From Owenia fusiformis (taxonomy: Eukaryota; Annelida; Polychaeta; Sabellida; Oweniidae): DNA of 64,000 nt. The stretch covers positions 11,492,196 through 11,556,195 of the forward strand of contig CAIIXF020000004.1 in the NCBI GenBank assembly GCA_903813345.2, given 5' to 3'. Below, one piece after another: positions 20,447-33,129 of the stretch; positions within the stretch are counted from its first letter, which is position 1; each line of letters begins with the position of its first letter. Below the pieces are notes generated by a model. The model was not told where the DNA came from. It was given only the letters and a program-made list of their open reading frames with translations, and did no database searches. A program made the position numbers and the translations under genes.

Positions 20447-23068
20447 CTGAAACAATGATTTTATCAAATCATATTTGGTGACATGCCATATTGAATAGTG
20501 GAAAAAATATTTAAAATACCAAAACTAACTGTTTTGCGACCAATTTTTTCTAAAACAACAAACTGATTAAATGTACTCATATATGAATATCCTTTTCATT
20601 TATGTTCTCTACTTTCAGTATTTAATGTATAAATGAACATATGTATTGATATTGATATCGCTTAGCCTAACTTAACAAAATACAATGTGTACTAGTGTAG
20701 TAAGAATATATACAAACCATTTCCCTAAAGTGGATCCAAAGATGAAGAGTAGATGATTCACGAGACACATTTGTCCTTTATATGATTTTTTATAATTTTA
20801 AGCAACGAATCAAAATACTTTATCACGGATTATTTAATCACGTGATAAATGTTAACAGGACAGTTATTCTACCGGTCCTGTTTCAAGTGCTTTGCTCACA
20901 TCCCGTGAATGGGATAATAAAAAGGACGTCATGTATAGGCGTTTCCGAGAATTCCTTACTTATCATACAGCTGTTTATCCATGCCTATCCGGTTTAATGA
21001 AAATGTATATTTCTGTGGTTGTATTTGCATATTGAGGTTTGTACAGTGAACTTTATCCACATACATCAGTAAGCATTTAAAGCTACTTTTATGAGTTCTA
21101 TGATTTCTAGAAATAATTCTAAATTCTAATAATTCTTGACAATGTAATTATTTTCCACCCACTTCATATGTAAAAGATAGAGAGAGAGACTCAACTTCGC
21201 CACACTATGCGTTGAAATTAACATCGCTTATGCCTTGTGCACATAGGCTCAGATTTTCACTACGGCGCCCGGGCATCGTATGGGCGCCGGGCGATGATCG
21301 AGCACCATCGGCCGATTTTTAGACATCGCCCGGGCGCCGGTAGAGTTTTATCGCGGAGATAAACGTTGCCGATGAGTTGGCGATTTTTTTTCAGCCAAAC
21401 TCATCGGTACCTATCCGGCTGTGTCCCGTACGGTCATCGCACGATTATCTTACGACTCCCGGTGGCATCGTAAGGTCATCTAGAGATTTAAAATTTAAAT
21501 AAATTTTACACACTGATTTGTTCGATAATTCTCAATTATTAATATTATATAAACATTGTAAATATGATAAGTTTAGGAAATATAATTGCCCAGAACTTTT
21601 TTCTAAAATATAAAACACGAATTGTATAACGAAATATATTGTAAAACAATAACACATTTGGGTCATTGTGTGGGTGGATCTTTTCGTCCTTATTAGCTGC
21701 TTGTCAGTCTTGGCATTAAATCCCGATGAACAGGATGATTGATACCTTTTTATCCGTATATTCGATTCAATCATGCAAATGCCATTAAAAATCATTGGAA
21801 AATGTCACGTTCTGTGAGTATAGTTTTTACAAAGGCCACACTTTTCGAGAGTCTAGCTATCTTACAATAAATCAGATGATATGATTATTTTCAATAAATT
21901 AATATTATGAAGTTCAACATCATAATGTTATAGAATGTAGCTCATACAAAGACAAGTCTATAGTCGATGCAAAACGATTGATTTTGGAAACTGAAATGAA
22001 AGAAACTTTTCTATGAATTCAATATATGTATACTGTCGCTGCAGAGGCTCTCTGGTGTTATGAAAATCGACCGATATTCTGGCGAGTGCATACGGTCATC
22101 GACAGATAGCCTTGCGATACTCTTGCAATATCCTATGGATTTAGTTGTTTGCGGGCGCCTAACGGTGCCTGTACTAATGTGACCATACTCACGGCGAAAT
22201 CAAGACATTGGGGAAAAGTCACCGGCGCTTGGTCGATTAAGAAATCGGCCGATGACTACTCATCGGCCGGCGCCCGGCGCCTATGTGACCTAGACATTAT
22301 GTAGTTCGATGTAGCTCACATTAAAAGCAGTTATAACGTTTGTTCCTGGATGTTATTAGACAAATATCCATGGTTGAGTACAGATTTTTCAAATGAATGT
22401 TAAATGATAAAAACGCAAAATATTCTATGAACAAATTACAGTGTGGTAAAGATAATAGGGAGGTTAAGCTATACGTTTTTAAGAAAATTTGTACGCGCAT
22501 ATGCATGCATAAGTTCTCCCTGTATAGCAATACAATGAGAGCCAGGACTATTATAGATGGCAGTTCACTACTAGGTTGTTCTTCACATCTGGCCCATTGG
22601 TTTGTGTGTAAATATTGCTGTTTTAAAACTTCAAATTCACTACACATATCAAATAAATATCATATTTCCTTCATTATTTTATTTAAAAACATGTTTAAAG
22701 ATTCAAAATCAAAGGGTTTTTGATATTTTCAATCACATTTATCTTGGGAGATTTTTGGAGCAATTTTTATAGTTGTGATAAGTTAATGGCAGAGTTTCAC
22801 ATACAATTAAATTCTCTTAAAGACGTGAAGCTTGATATTGTATCATGATTCATCCGAGCTTTATTATCGGCGAATTGATCCCTATTTCAAATTAATTGAA
22901 CATTGTTTATATCAAGTCTGAATATGCTAGATGCATTGATGTCATTGCAAGAGTGTCATATAAATATGTGTTTTGATTGAATGGCGACACTCTGAAATGA
23001 CAATCTCAAGTTTTCAATCATAAATTCTAGATAACACGATTGTTAGTGATTCGCGTCACATAGGGATC
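20447..23068. other. Intergenic region between divergent lectin and secreted-protein genes
   Basis: The two flanking genes point away from each other, so promoters of both should lie here, together with the missing lectin Met exon. No convincing TATA box was found. GC-rich blocks with GGCGCCCGGGC text occur at about 21260-21480 and 22080-22297, the second ending GCGCCTATGTGACC. They look like arms of a degraded element related to the GC-rich MITEs elsewhere. Open frames on both strands at 22320-22720 overlap and are not credible. Confidence 0.5.
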
Positions 23069-25535
23069 ATGCTTTGGACGCTTTTAGGGATACCGCTACT
23101 TATTTGTAAGTATAAATCTTGTATAATATCTGAAACAAGAATTTCTCGATATACATGTATTCTATACATTACAGCCGTAAGCGTTTGTTAAAACCGGGGA
23201 ATCTATAAATTAAAATAAATGTATATTTGTTTTGATGAGATTTGAAGCGACCTATAGAGTTACAAGAATATGTAGTCTAAACATTTATATATTAAGGATA
23301 TAGTTAAATATTCAATTTTGATAATTTTTTAAACGCTATAGGTGTGACCACAACAAGGTGTGATGCGCACGTTAAGTGCTCGTTGTCTGGGGGCGAGTCC
23401 GCTTGTTTCTATGCATACGGGAACGCTGGTGTGACGTATACGCTCCTGGAAGACAAAACAACGGGTACTTATCGAATAGAGGAGTTTCTAAATGATTTTG
23501 AAATCTTGCTAATTCTTCGTTTTTTTCATGAGATTTAAAGAGATTTGCACATTTTACCTCTAATGACTTACTTTTCTTTCTTTTTAATAGCATATTTGAA
23601 TTCAGTGATATGTTTCCTACAATAATAGCTTTGATTTACACATTTATGTCATTTAAATCATTCTCCATGACATTTTAAAAGAACTTGGGCCAATCTTCCA
23701 TTGATGTTATGCTAAAATTCTTTAAAACCATGGTTTAATCGTATGACAACCAACATTTTCATGTTTAATCACAACATGTTCATTGACAGGGTCATTTAAT
23801 AGTATGCCATTAAAGTTTCAGACAGATTTAACTAGAACTCTTTGATAAATCATGAAATTAAGTGACTATTGCAAGCTTTTAGCATAGAACTCAAAGGAAG
23901 GTTGGCCCAAGATGAACAACGGTGACATCTATTATGTCAGCTTTGTTCAGCTTTATTCAGCTTTATTTAGCTATTTAGAAACTATACTTAACCTAATCTA
24001 TGTCATATCTTACTTGCATTAGCTATATAAGCTTCTTGTTCTTGTATTATCCAAGTATTATTTAATATTTTAAAACACTATTTGCATGGGGGAAGTGTTG
24101 ACGATCTGACCAAATACATAATTTTATATTATCATTGCATAAATGGGATAATTCTGTGATCCTGTTTCAAAGTGTTTCTACAAATGATTTGAAATTGTAT
24201 ACCCAAATCATGAAGATATAAACACCAACAATAACATTAAATTTTGCATTTCAAAATTATAAACGCCTAAATCGTTCGCTACAGGAACGAAAGTGGAAGC
24301 AACATTCATGAGTTTAGCGGAGGGAAACAAAACCTTACAAGAACCAGCTGTGGACAAAGTTCGCTTTGTTAATAAACGCATTGAAATGAACGTTTCAATG
24401 AAGAAAATCTCGATACAGGATATATCAACTGGTCATGTGACTAATTATGCATGGGATGCTATTGGATACGGAAACAATGGCGTCACTTCCGCTCCGGATG
24501 GTATTACGTTTGCATCCCAACACCATGGACTTGAGATCAACGTACCTGGAAGCTTGACACTGCGATTTAGGCGGTCTATCAACCAATTTGATTTTGTTGT
24601 GAAGAATATTGAACTAAAATCTTTAGGAGGCTTCAGCGGTATGTATAAATATAGTATATATTTTGATCTTGGTCATAATTTCAACGATGCACAAGCACTG
24701 TATTTCACGAAAATAAGGATGTACATCAACTGTAAACAATGCTTATGGATGAGTGTAATTAACAAGTATTTACATTAAACCAAAATAATACGCTGGAAAA
24801 GTATCAGTAGGTCTACCTTTCAAGCAAGTGATGATCTTAATAATGTTACGATTTTAGGTGAGGTGTGCACGGCGAGGTTTAACACTGCAATCAAGGCCGG
24901 GCTGGAGCATAGAGATAATTCACATCTGGCGGGAGAATTGTTGGTGTTGGACACATTCCTCGTACCAGCCAAATTGAAGTTTGGTAGGTATTGGTGACGT
25001 TATTAGTTGTCAATTAATTGTAATTATATAAGGGAAAAAAATCAAAAATAAAGCAATTAGCTAGAATGTCGGGAAATTTAAAATAAAGATATTAATATTA
25101 TTTAAATCAAGTTCATTTATTTCAGAGAATAATGATTTATTTTCGACTTCCATTTTTAAATGTAATCTTGATTGCTGGTAGGATAACTGGTGAAACGTCG
25201 AGAATAAATCACTATCTCTGAAGTTAATAAACTTAAGCTAGCTATTTAATTAATATATTGCCAGAAAGGTAAATCTACACAGAAACAGCAATGTAGTTAT
25301 TGAAGAGTGTAGTATTGTTATTGAAGAGTGTAGTACCTAAAGAGGAGCAAACGTCCATAAGTGTGTTGTTGGATAATATAATAACCACATTTTGTTATGA
25401 ATAACTTGATGCTATTTTTGCCCATGGACATATATGTGCACATTTCTTGTAGGATGTTATACACCGTTTAAACAAGAAGAGAAAGACATCACATACCTTC
25501 TGCTACAACGTCATCGTCTGCCTGCGCACGCATAA
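23069..25535 (+). CDS. Unrecognised secreted protein, 240 aa, five exons
   Basis: Exons 23069-23105, 23342-23464, 24285-24638, 24858-24983 and 25453-25535 join in phase 1 throughout and total 723 bases ending in TAA. Exon 1 encodes MLWTLLGIPLLI, a signal-peptide core, with donor TT|GTAAGT. Acceptors include CGCTACAG, GATTTTAG and TTCTTGTAG. The mature part has cysteines in CDAHVKC, SAC, EVCT and CYTPF, and a Gly/Asn-rich middle (GYGNNGV). The all phase-1 structure is usual for extracellular module genes. I do not recognise the family. It diverges from the lectin gene, 2.6 kb away. Intron 2 carries a repeat also found inside the 4-kb element of the lectin gene. Confidence 0.7.
23540..23945 (+). 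repeat. Dispersed repeat shared with 11865-12275
   Basis: This intron segment and the interior of the 4-kb element at about 11865-12275 share ordered text: AGATTTGCA/AGATCTGCA, GCATATTTGAATT, CTTTGATTT, and GAAATTAAGTGACT. They are diverged copies of one repeat family, not coding. Confidence 0.55.
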
Positions 25536-25717
25536 TAACGGCCACGTGATAAAGCTTCCATGTCGTTCTTTTCGTATTTTAAAATATTGAAAATGACAAG
25601 TACATTGAGTAATTGTTAAGAACAACTAAGCACCAAGCCGATTGGAAAGGAATCATTTTAATGGGTTGTATTCGTGGATTATCCTTGAAATAATTTTTAT
25701 AATCTCTGAAATATTCA

Positions 25718-25723
25718 TGAATA
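25718..25723 (+). terminator. Possible poly(A) signal of the secreted-protein gene
   Basis: AATAAA lies 183 nt after the stop codon at 25535 and is the first canonical hexamer downstream. It is a plausible end of the 3' UTR. Confidence 0.45.
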
Positions 25724-27073
25724 AATTGAAGCTGTTGAATTCTACTCACTTTTTTGTATTGTGCATTCGATGTGATTAATAACAGTTTTCATTGGAACGA
25801 CCCTACTCCACATCATCATCTAATAGTGCTGTACGAAGTGGTTTCAACAATACTGAACAGCGCAGGTCGAGCATACAACGCTACAGCGCAGTTTGAGTAA
25901 CTGTAATGTGTAACACCCGTTATAATAGCGCTTTTCCGGATATTTATAAGATAGGAATGAATGATCTTGCTATTTTTAAATTATCAGGTATTTCACGTTT
26001 ATTTTGTCATTTTAGACAACAGAAAGGCAATGCCTCGATTTTCTGTTTCATAATACTGGATATTATTATTTCTCTGTGGTGATAATCAGCATGCGATTGG
26101 TCAGTCATGTACCATGTGACTTAAAATACCTCAAGGTATTCCATCCTTGTATAAGTCATCGATATGAAAGATATATTTTTAGAAAAATGAATACAGGTAT
26201 TCAACGAATGTGACGTCACATGTACAGACTACTGTGAACATGTGGCTTTTTATCCAATTCTCGATTTTTGAGACACTATATAGTAAATGAATTAATATTG
26301 TTAAACGGTTAATATGTATGAAATACTAAAACAAATATTGAATTCTGTTTTCGTGCACGTCCCTTTGGAATACACCCTCAGAAATATATACAGGTATCGA
26401 TTGCACTAAACAGTATTTTCCATCAGCCGTTGATGGTGTATTATTATTAAAATGGTATAATTGAGTATATCTACAGTACTATGAACACATCACATTTTAC
26501 AGGTTAATTAAGAAAACTTTATTAGTTTGGAATAATTAAAGTGATTTAATCATTTCATCATAACATCTAATTTTTGAACCCTTTTGTTTGGAAACATGCC
26601 AACATTAATTTAGTAATTAACAAAATTATGGTCCCGTAATATTTGTGGAATATAGTATCAATTTTTTATAAAAATGTAAAAGCATAATTGCATAGTGTTA
26701 ACAAATAATTACTTAGACGTTATATTTTCCTGAGGCTGTCACTTCGTGTAGTCTCTGAGCAATTCGTTCAGTGCTATCGTGCCTCAATACTTCTCAACCT
26801 CAGTAGTTTTGTGACTTAACATATTTTAAAAATATATCTATTTTGCGTCTTGCCAGTATCAATAACGCATAATAGTTGTTTTGTTAAATGTTATTTTCTT
26901 ATATCAAGGAAAAGCTTTTGCAAGAACAAAATTAAGTTATTTTGCAAAGAATTGCTAGAATGAGCGATTGGTTTGAACAGATCCAAGGCATCGATGACAT
27001 ATACAATATCAAGATTCTCTCTACACCAGAATCAGCAGTGAATATATATGAATAAAAAAGTTGAGGTGGAATA
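25724..27073. other. Intergenic, no gene seen
   Basis: AT-rich sequence between convergent genes. Fragments such as AATACAGGTATTCAACGAA near 26190 resemble the palindromic element at 38270-38425. No exon with supporting splice sites was found. Confidence 0.45.
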
Positions 27074-27186
27074 TCAAGGCGGAGAATCAAAACGATGCAT
27101 GGTACAGCTGCGGACTGTGACTCCCGAAACTGTCCAACGCAGTTCAGCACCATTGAAATGGAAGGACATGTCAGTCCCAGTCATGT
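27074..27186 (-). CDS. Terminal exon of the ATP-grasp gene
   Basis: A strong acceptor (AATATTTTCCAG) in phase 1 leads to 37 codons: MTGTDMSFHFNGAELRW, then VSGVTVRSC and a TGA stop. A decayed copy of this exon at 35185-35290 shows that it belongs to a duplicated gene unit. No AATAAA was found close downstream. Confidence 0.6.
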
Positions 27187-30100
27187 CTGGAAAATATTAA
27201 ATATATTTTCTTTGGTTTCTTGGAGATGGCCCTTACATGTTGCAAAGAGGGACATCGCAATTAGCAAGTTGCCGTTCGCAGTTGCATGAGCTGCTAGAAT
27301 GATTACTACACTGTCGTTATTGTTATTCCAGCGGTCTGCACGAGATATCAACTCCTCTACAGTGATTGTCAAGTGATTTGATTCGTTATACATCGAATGC
27401 GGGAACCCTTTATCCGCCATACCATCAATCATTGACATATGCTGGTTTGATCCTGAAAGCCTAGGATTTATATCGACCAAGAATAGCTCTCTGTTACGTG
27501 TTTCCATGACGTCAAAACAAACGTAACCAAAGTAACCCATCTCATGGAGCTTTTTAAAACAGGCTGCAAGAAGTTTATCATGCGAAAGTTCTCAGCTTCA
27601 TCTTCCGGAGTCTTACTATAAGTTCCACCATTCCAGACATCTGTATTACTAGCAAAAGTTTGACTGCTGAAACCACCGATATTGACAGAGCCATCTTTAT
27701 GGATATATGTTTGTACAGAGCGATCAGCTATTGTATCAGTCAGAAGTTCTTGATACATTAATTCTTCTTTCCATCCTTGTTTCTTTGTCCATTCTTCATA
27801 TTCGAAAATTTCCCGATCAGTTGTTGCTATCTTAACACCACGTTGACCTTGAGAAATCGGAACTTTGATGACACACGGAGCCCTAACGCTTTCTTTACTG
27901 ATAACGTTTGGTTGTTTGATTTTGATTTTTGGGATGAAGAACTTGGAGTAGATCTCATATAACATATCCGGATCAATTGCGAGTTTCTCGACTGGTAGTT
28001 GTTCAGAGGGGAGTAATGTAAATAAGGAGCCATCATCAATCGAAGCAAGATTGTCATCGTTTAGTATCCTGATATCCGTACATTCCTCATAGTAAGGCAT
28101 CCACCTTCTCCAGTGAACCTTAAGGAAATCGAGATTTCTTGGGATCTCGAACGCCATAACAGGAACGCCAGAACCGACCGTTGCTAATGTCTTCATAACC
28201 TTGACAGCAGCCGTATCAAGTGAATACATCGGGAACTCCAATGTTTGGTACTTCTTGAAATTCTTTAATGGATAGTTTGTATTAAGCGGAGAGCTTGGGT
28301 ACAAGGGGAGAATGACAGGATTTTCGATATCCTGTTTTAGGAATACTCCAAGTCTGCATCCGGTTAGCCTTCCTTCAGCAATTATTGGAATATCTTCAAA
28401 AGTATCATTGTTGTTTTCTATGTATAGTGTATTACAGTATTTTCCCTTACTACCTTTAAGTAATCGGCGGTCGGCACTTTGTTCATGACATCTGAAAGTC
28501 AAAAGTAAAATTGCGCATTATTTGTAAAAAGTGTATCCATGTACTTATATGATATTGCTCGGTGACATAAGAACTGTATTTGTGTATGCCCGCGGTGCTA
28601 GTGAATTGCGTAGTGAGGCTTGATGAGGTTTCCCCCGGGGTATCACTAAAAGAACAATAAGGCATGCAATGCAAATTACAAGCTTATGTGTTTTCAATAA
28701 AAATAGTTTATCCAAGCGCACCTACACTCACATAATTCTTTTGAAAGATATCACGGGTTATTGCAATGGAACTCTTGCGGTGCAGACATGGTTGACGCGT
28801 AAATAGCAGATTAAGTGCGCTTGAATGAACTGCTCTTGATGAAAACGTGTGAGCATGTAATTTGCAACGAATGGACCCATTGTTCTTTTTCGTGATACCT
28901 AGGGGGAATTCTTATTAACATATACTTATTATGCAATGCACTAGCCCGCGGGCAATTCAAAAATGCAGCCTTCCTGCATGTCCTGTACTTGATCATTTGA
29001 TTTAAAAGAATTGCGGATTAATCCTGTCAGATATGAAAGCGAGTAATAGCAAACCAAGTAAAACACGTCTGGTTTATTGAAAACCCGGTTATTAGTTTGA
29101 GCATTAACTTCTAAGACATAGAAGATACATTAAATGCAATCACGCTAAGTAATTTGTTTCATTATTATTTTGTAAATGGTTTATTTATGATCATATTATA
29201 CGTATGATTCATCAAGTTTAATCTTATCAAGTTTAATCTTTATATCGTATAAGTGATGTTAATTTGTTTCATCCTTTTAATGACAACCCAGAAAACAAGA
29301 CTTTCTGTAAGCTTCTATTAAGAGAAAACAATTACAAAGAAGACACTCAAACAAAGTCCAGTGAGCTATCTTAATTTGTTCTGCAGATTTTAATACAAGC
29401 ACATACTGTAATATACAATGATGCGACTGAATGAAAACTCAGATCTGTATATACTTCAGGTACAAACAAATGATTAATTTCCTTTCCAATATGTATTGAT
29501 TTTGAAATATTAGCTCAATTTAAAGTAATATCATATGGGTAACATGCTGTAAAACCTAGTATTTTATCAATGATAATATCTATATTTCCTTTTCTTGGAA
29601 GCAGGCATGTTTATAACATTTATCCCCATCGTGGTGAACCATGACATCTCATTTCTTCCCAGTTCTGAGGTGCCATGATATAAAGAGCTAGATTTGATGA
29701 TCCAGGAGAGTCCAAAATTGAGGATTTTTTAGATCTTTTATCCCAACTCAAAGTCATAAAGTGACTACCCCCCTCAGTTTAGCCAACAGACGAGGTGACA
29801 TCTTTACATCACTTAAAGAACTATGTAATAGATATCTATTAATTATACCCATCATGACTTTTATAAAAATAATTATCCTTCTTTGGGTAATTTAAAAATG
29901 ATTATACCCATCATGACTTTAAAAAAAATTATTATCCTTCTTTGGGTGATTTTAAAAATGATTATACCCATCATGACTTTTATGAAAATTATTGTCCTTG
30001 GTTAGGTAATTTTAAAAATGATTATACCGATCTTGACATCTATAAAAATAATTACCCTTCTTTGGGTAATTCTAAAAATGATTATACCCATCGTGACTTT

Positions 30101-31970
30101 TATAAAACTTGCTGGTTTTTGCACGTTTTTGAAAACCCGTTTTGAAACGAAAATGACGTCATTTGTATAATGGACGCTGGTTGACATATATCATAATAAA
30201 TTTGAACCAATGATATACCAAATTAAATATTATTAAATTTCCTATCCACTGGTATATAACATTTTATGTTTTCATCAATAAAATCAATGTTTAATTTTGA
30301 AATACGAGTATCCCATTTTTTGGACCACCCTGTTTTTAACGCAATGGGGGACGTTTGACATCAAATGTATTCAATCCCTTACAAAAAGATTGTATCACAC
30401 CTCTCATTCATTAGACTTTTGATTTCATTGCTAGATTTCTTTTTTTTCTTTATGATGTTTAAACTCCTTTTAGAGTCCATTGACTTTTATACTTTGTGTC
30501 ATTAAGTTTAAGTGTCAATAGGTGCTAGCGAACATTAAACGTTAAGAATTCTATGCCTATTCAATGCAATTTACAAAAAAAACTTTATCAATTTCTAGAA
30601 GAGCAAGAGTGTAGTGATTCTCCAAGGGCAATTGGTGTTAAACGTTCAAGCATTTTATGAATTCCTCACTTCAGCAACCGGCAGGTAATCCATTCTGTTA
30701 CAAAGGCGTAACGTCGGTTGGAGACTCCAGAAGAGTTCCCATAGGTGGCCATTATCACATTTTACCCTGTATCTTATTAACGACTAGTATCCAAGCCTAG
30801 TGCAGCATACCACAGTGTTCGGGAGAGACTCGCCTAGCCTGCTATAACAATCTTACCATGGGTTGCCCACCGATTTTTTGAGATAAATAATTTTGAAGAC
30901 GCTAACCCCCTCTATCGTCAGATTTCTCAGAGAATTTTGGTAAAATCACCAATGTAAAAATCACTTCGCCACCAGCTTAAAATAAAATTTCCCACTGAAC
31001 TTTGACATGTTTTCAGATAAATTAGGACGTACCTTATAAATATTTAGTCCCGATTCACTTCCAAAACGCCAGATGGCGCTCCAATTGGGTAGGAAAAGAG
31101 AAAAATGACTTTTTATACAGAAAACCAAATCACGGAGGACTATATCCATCTTAATAATCAGGTTAGGACCAGCTCTTAAAACGAAATAGAATAACCTCAT
31201 GGTCTAATTCATAATCGAGAATACAATCTAATATAGTTATTTAGATTAGTTTCGTGTATAATTACTTGGTCATCTTGTAATTCTATCTAGAAACCGATGG
31301 GAGATGAAAACACGTTAACCACATCTAATAATGTTTATTTATCCATATGTGCTAAGCTATTGTTTTAAGTTTCAAACTTAATTATTACCTTTCGTAGAAG
31401 GCTTTTCCTATGTATGTATGCACTGGCGGATCCAGGGCGGTATGGTGGGCCCAGAAAAATCTTAGGCCAAAAACATTTTTTTGGCGTCAATTAGTGGGCC
31501 TGTTTGGGCATTACTTGGCCTTTTTGTGCCAAATTTTTAAAGAAATGGGCCTAAATTTTTCAAAATTCGTATACAATTTGGGGATTTGGCCGGGGACCCG
31601 AATAATTTTCTGATTTGAAATGTACCCTCTTCCCCATTGTTAGCTTCTGGATCCCCCAGTGATATCTATGTACGTATCTTTTATTCTCGATCAGATTTTC
31701 ATATCAAGTACAGTTTTATATTACATTGGTATTACACTTATATATTAGTGTTAAAGACAATAAAATAAAAGTGCCACAGCATACTTACAATTCGACAATT
31801 CTCTCCGTGTATTGACTTTTGTATAAACGAATGCAATACTTTTGATCATAAAGTTAAAAAAAGTAACAGAATTAAGGCGATCACTGGTGTACATTCGACA
31901 TTTATTTTACAATAAAGCATTATAAAATAGTATATAGTGTCAATACTTACTGATTGTTCTGAGTTGCCAT
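27074..31970 (-). CDS. ATP-grasp domain protein, three exons, with one frame break
   Basis: Exon 1 (31970-31951) encodes MATQNN plus two bases before CA|GTAAGT. Exon 2 (28491-27237) carries the body, and exon 3 (27186-27074) ends in TGA after an intron of only 50 bp. Phases agree except that exon 2 is one base short: 1255 bases where 1256 are needed. The frame shifts near 27580-27585, after EDEAENFR. The expected protein is about 462 aa. ATP-grasp features include IKVPISQGQRGVKI (nucleotide loop), LMYQELL and the metal-binding LFLVDINPRLSGS. ATP-grasp enzymes ligate a carboxylate to an amine or thiol using ATP; the substrate here is unknown. The break may be a real mutation or an assembly error. 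No signal peptide, so probably cytosolic. Confidence 0.7.
27237..28491 (-). CDS. Main ATP-grasp exon
   Basis: The acceptor GACTTTCAG opens the exon in phase 2 and the donor GCAACAT|GTAAGG closes it in phase 1. After the frame change the downstream part reads KLHEMGYFGYVCFDVMETRN, then VDINPRLSG, as expected for an ATP-grasp C-terminal lobe, so both frames belong to one gene. The other exons are 28-bp to 3-kb away on either side. Confidence 0.7.
28570..28985. mobile_element. Foldback MITE in ATP-grasp intron 1
   Basis: The sequence 28570-28735 returns in inverted, diverged form at 28800-28985 (GCCCGCGGTGCTAGTGAATT against CACTAGCCCGCGGGCAATTC). A related arm occurs at about 38045-38210, in the matching intron of the partial duplicate. 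Confidence 0.6.
29842..30104. repeat. 60-bp tandem repeat, about 4.5 units
   Basis: Units start near 29842, 29901, 29961, 30021 and 30081, each beginning ATTATACCCATCATGACTTT (with small changes) and containing CTTTGGGTAATTT. The period of 60 gives a 20-residue repeating plus-strand frame with no other sign of coding. It lies in ATP-grasp intron 1 and abuts a mariner-like fragment. Confidence 0.7.
30105..30325. mobile_element. Solo arm of a mariner-like MITE
   Basis: This stretch matches the right arm of the element at 32324-33129 (GTTTTGAAACGAAAATGACG, ATCCACTGGTATATAACAT, and the end TTTTTTGGACCACCCTG). The left arm is missing. Confidence 0.6.
31421..31663. mobile_element. Short element with GGCGGATCC ends
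   Basis: The ends CACTGGCGGATCCAG and CTGGATCCCCCAGTG are inverted copies 240 bp apart. A similar short element with CACTGGCGGATC and GGTCCGCCCCTGTG ends is at 50555-50743. No clear target duplication or coding sequence. Confidence 0.45.
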
Positions 31971-32323
31971 TCCAAACAAAAAACTTTACTTCAATCTGAA
32001 CTTCTGATTAAAATACTACTTGTATACATGTATCTACATGTGGTGATCGATCTAATATATAAGTTGGCAACGGTGACTTGACAGCATCACCTGTCGCGAT
32101 GCAACTCGAAAGTTCATCAATCATCCAGACATATTCAAATTATTTATTTTGAAATCCTAATAGACCCCTATATCAACCGAAATAATAGTTAATAAGTTAT
32201 CTAGTTAAAATCTTTAATTTGTTTGATTCATCTATTGATTCCTGCAGAAATGAAAATAGAAATATAAAAAAACGAGTCAGAAATGTAAGTTTTTCATCGA
32301 ATTTGTTAAGATATTTACATATA

Positions 32324-33129
32324 AAGGGTGGTCCAAAAATGGGACACTCATATTTCAAAAACAAATATTGATATTATTGATGAAAACATATTATATAGCA
32401 GTGGATAACGAATTTAATTATCTTTAATTTGGTATATCATAAGTTAAATTTTTTATAATGTCTGTAATCCAGCTTCATTTTAGTTTCAAAACGGTTTTAC
32501 AAAACTTGCAAAAACAAAACTGATCAATATGTCCACCATTTTGATCAATTATAGCCCTCAACAGCATAATGTATATGAGTGTATCATGTATATCATGCTG
32601 TTGAGACAATGAATTCCACTTCTCAACAATTCTGTCTGAATAGATGTAAGGGGTTCATGGTACACCACTTCTGTTAGTTCTCACCATACGTGGCAGTGAT
32701 TAGGCCTGGCTAAACTCCAAGTGGACCTTGGATTTTCCTTTGTTTCAGCTAAGGGTGGTCTAAACAGGGAAAATCCAGAGTTCACTTTGTTGGGCCATGT
32801 GTCTCATACGCATATCAATGATGCTATTGACCAGTTTATGCTAGAATTGAGGGCGATAATTGATCAAAATGGTGGATAAATTGAACATCTGTTTATGTAA
32901 ATAAAGATAAAAAACTTAGTATTTGCAAGTTATGGAAAAACTGTTTTGAAACAAAAATGATGTCATTTGTATTATGGATGCTGTTTGACAGACATAATAA
33001 TAAATTTGGATATACCAAAATAAAGATAATTAAATTCCCTATCCACTGATCTATAATATGACATGTTTTCATCAATAAAATCAATATTTTCTTTTGAAAC
33101 ACAAGTGTCCCGTTTTTTGGACCACCCTG
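32324..33129. mobile_element. Mariner-like non-autonomous element, 806 bp
   Basis: Ends AAGGGTGGTCC and GGACCACCCTG are inverted and flanked by TA on both sides, as in Tc1/mariner insertions. The inverted similarity extends about 200 bp inward, including CAATATTGAT and GATCAAAATGGTGG. No transposase frame is present. It lies just upstream of the ATP-grasp first exon. Confidence 0.65.

Noticed and set aside
22321-22723. 108-codon frames on both strands
   Set aside because: They mirror each other in low-complexity AT-rich DNA and show no family or splice support.
29942-30145. 67-codon frame with a 20-residue period
   Set aside because: It follows from the 60-bp minisatellite in an intron; no coding signs.
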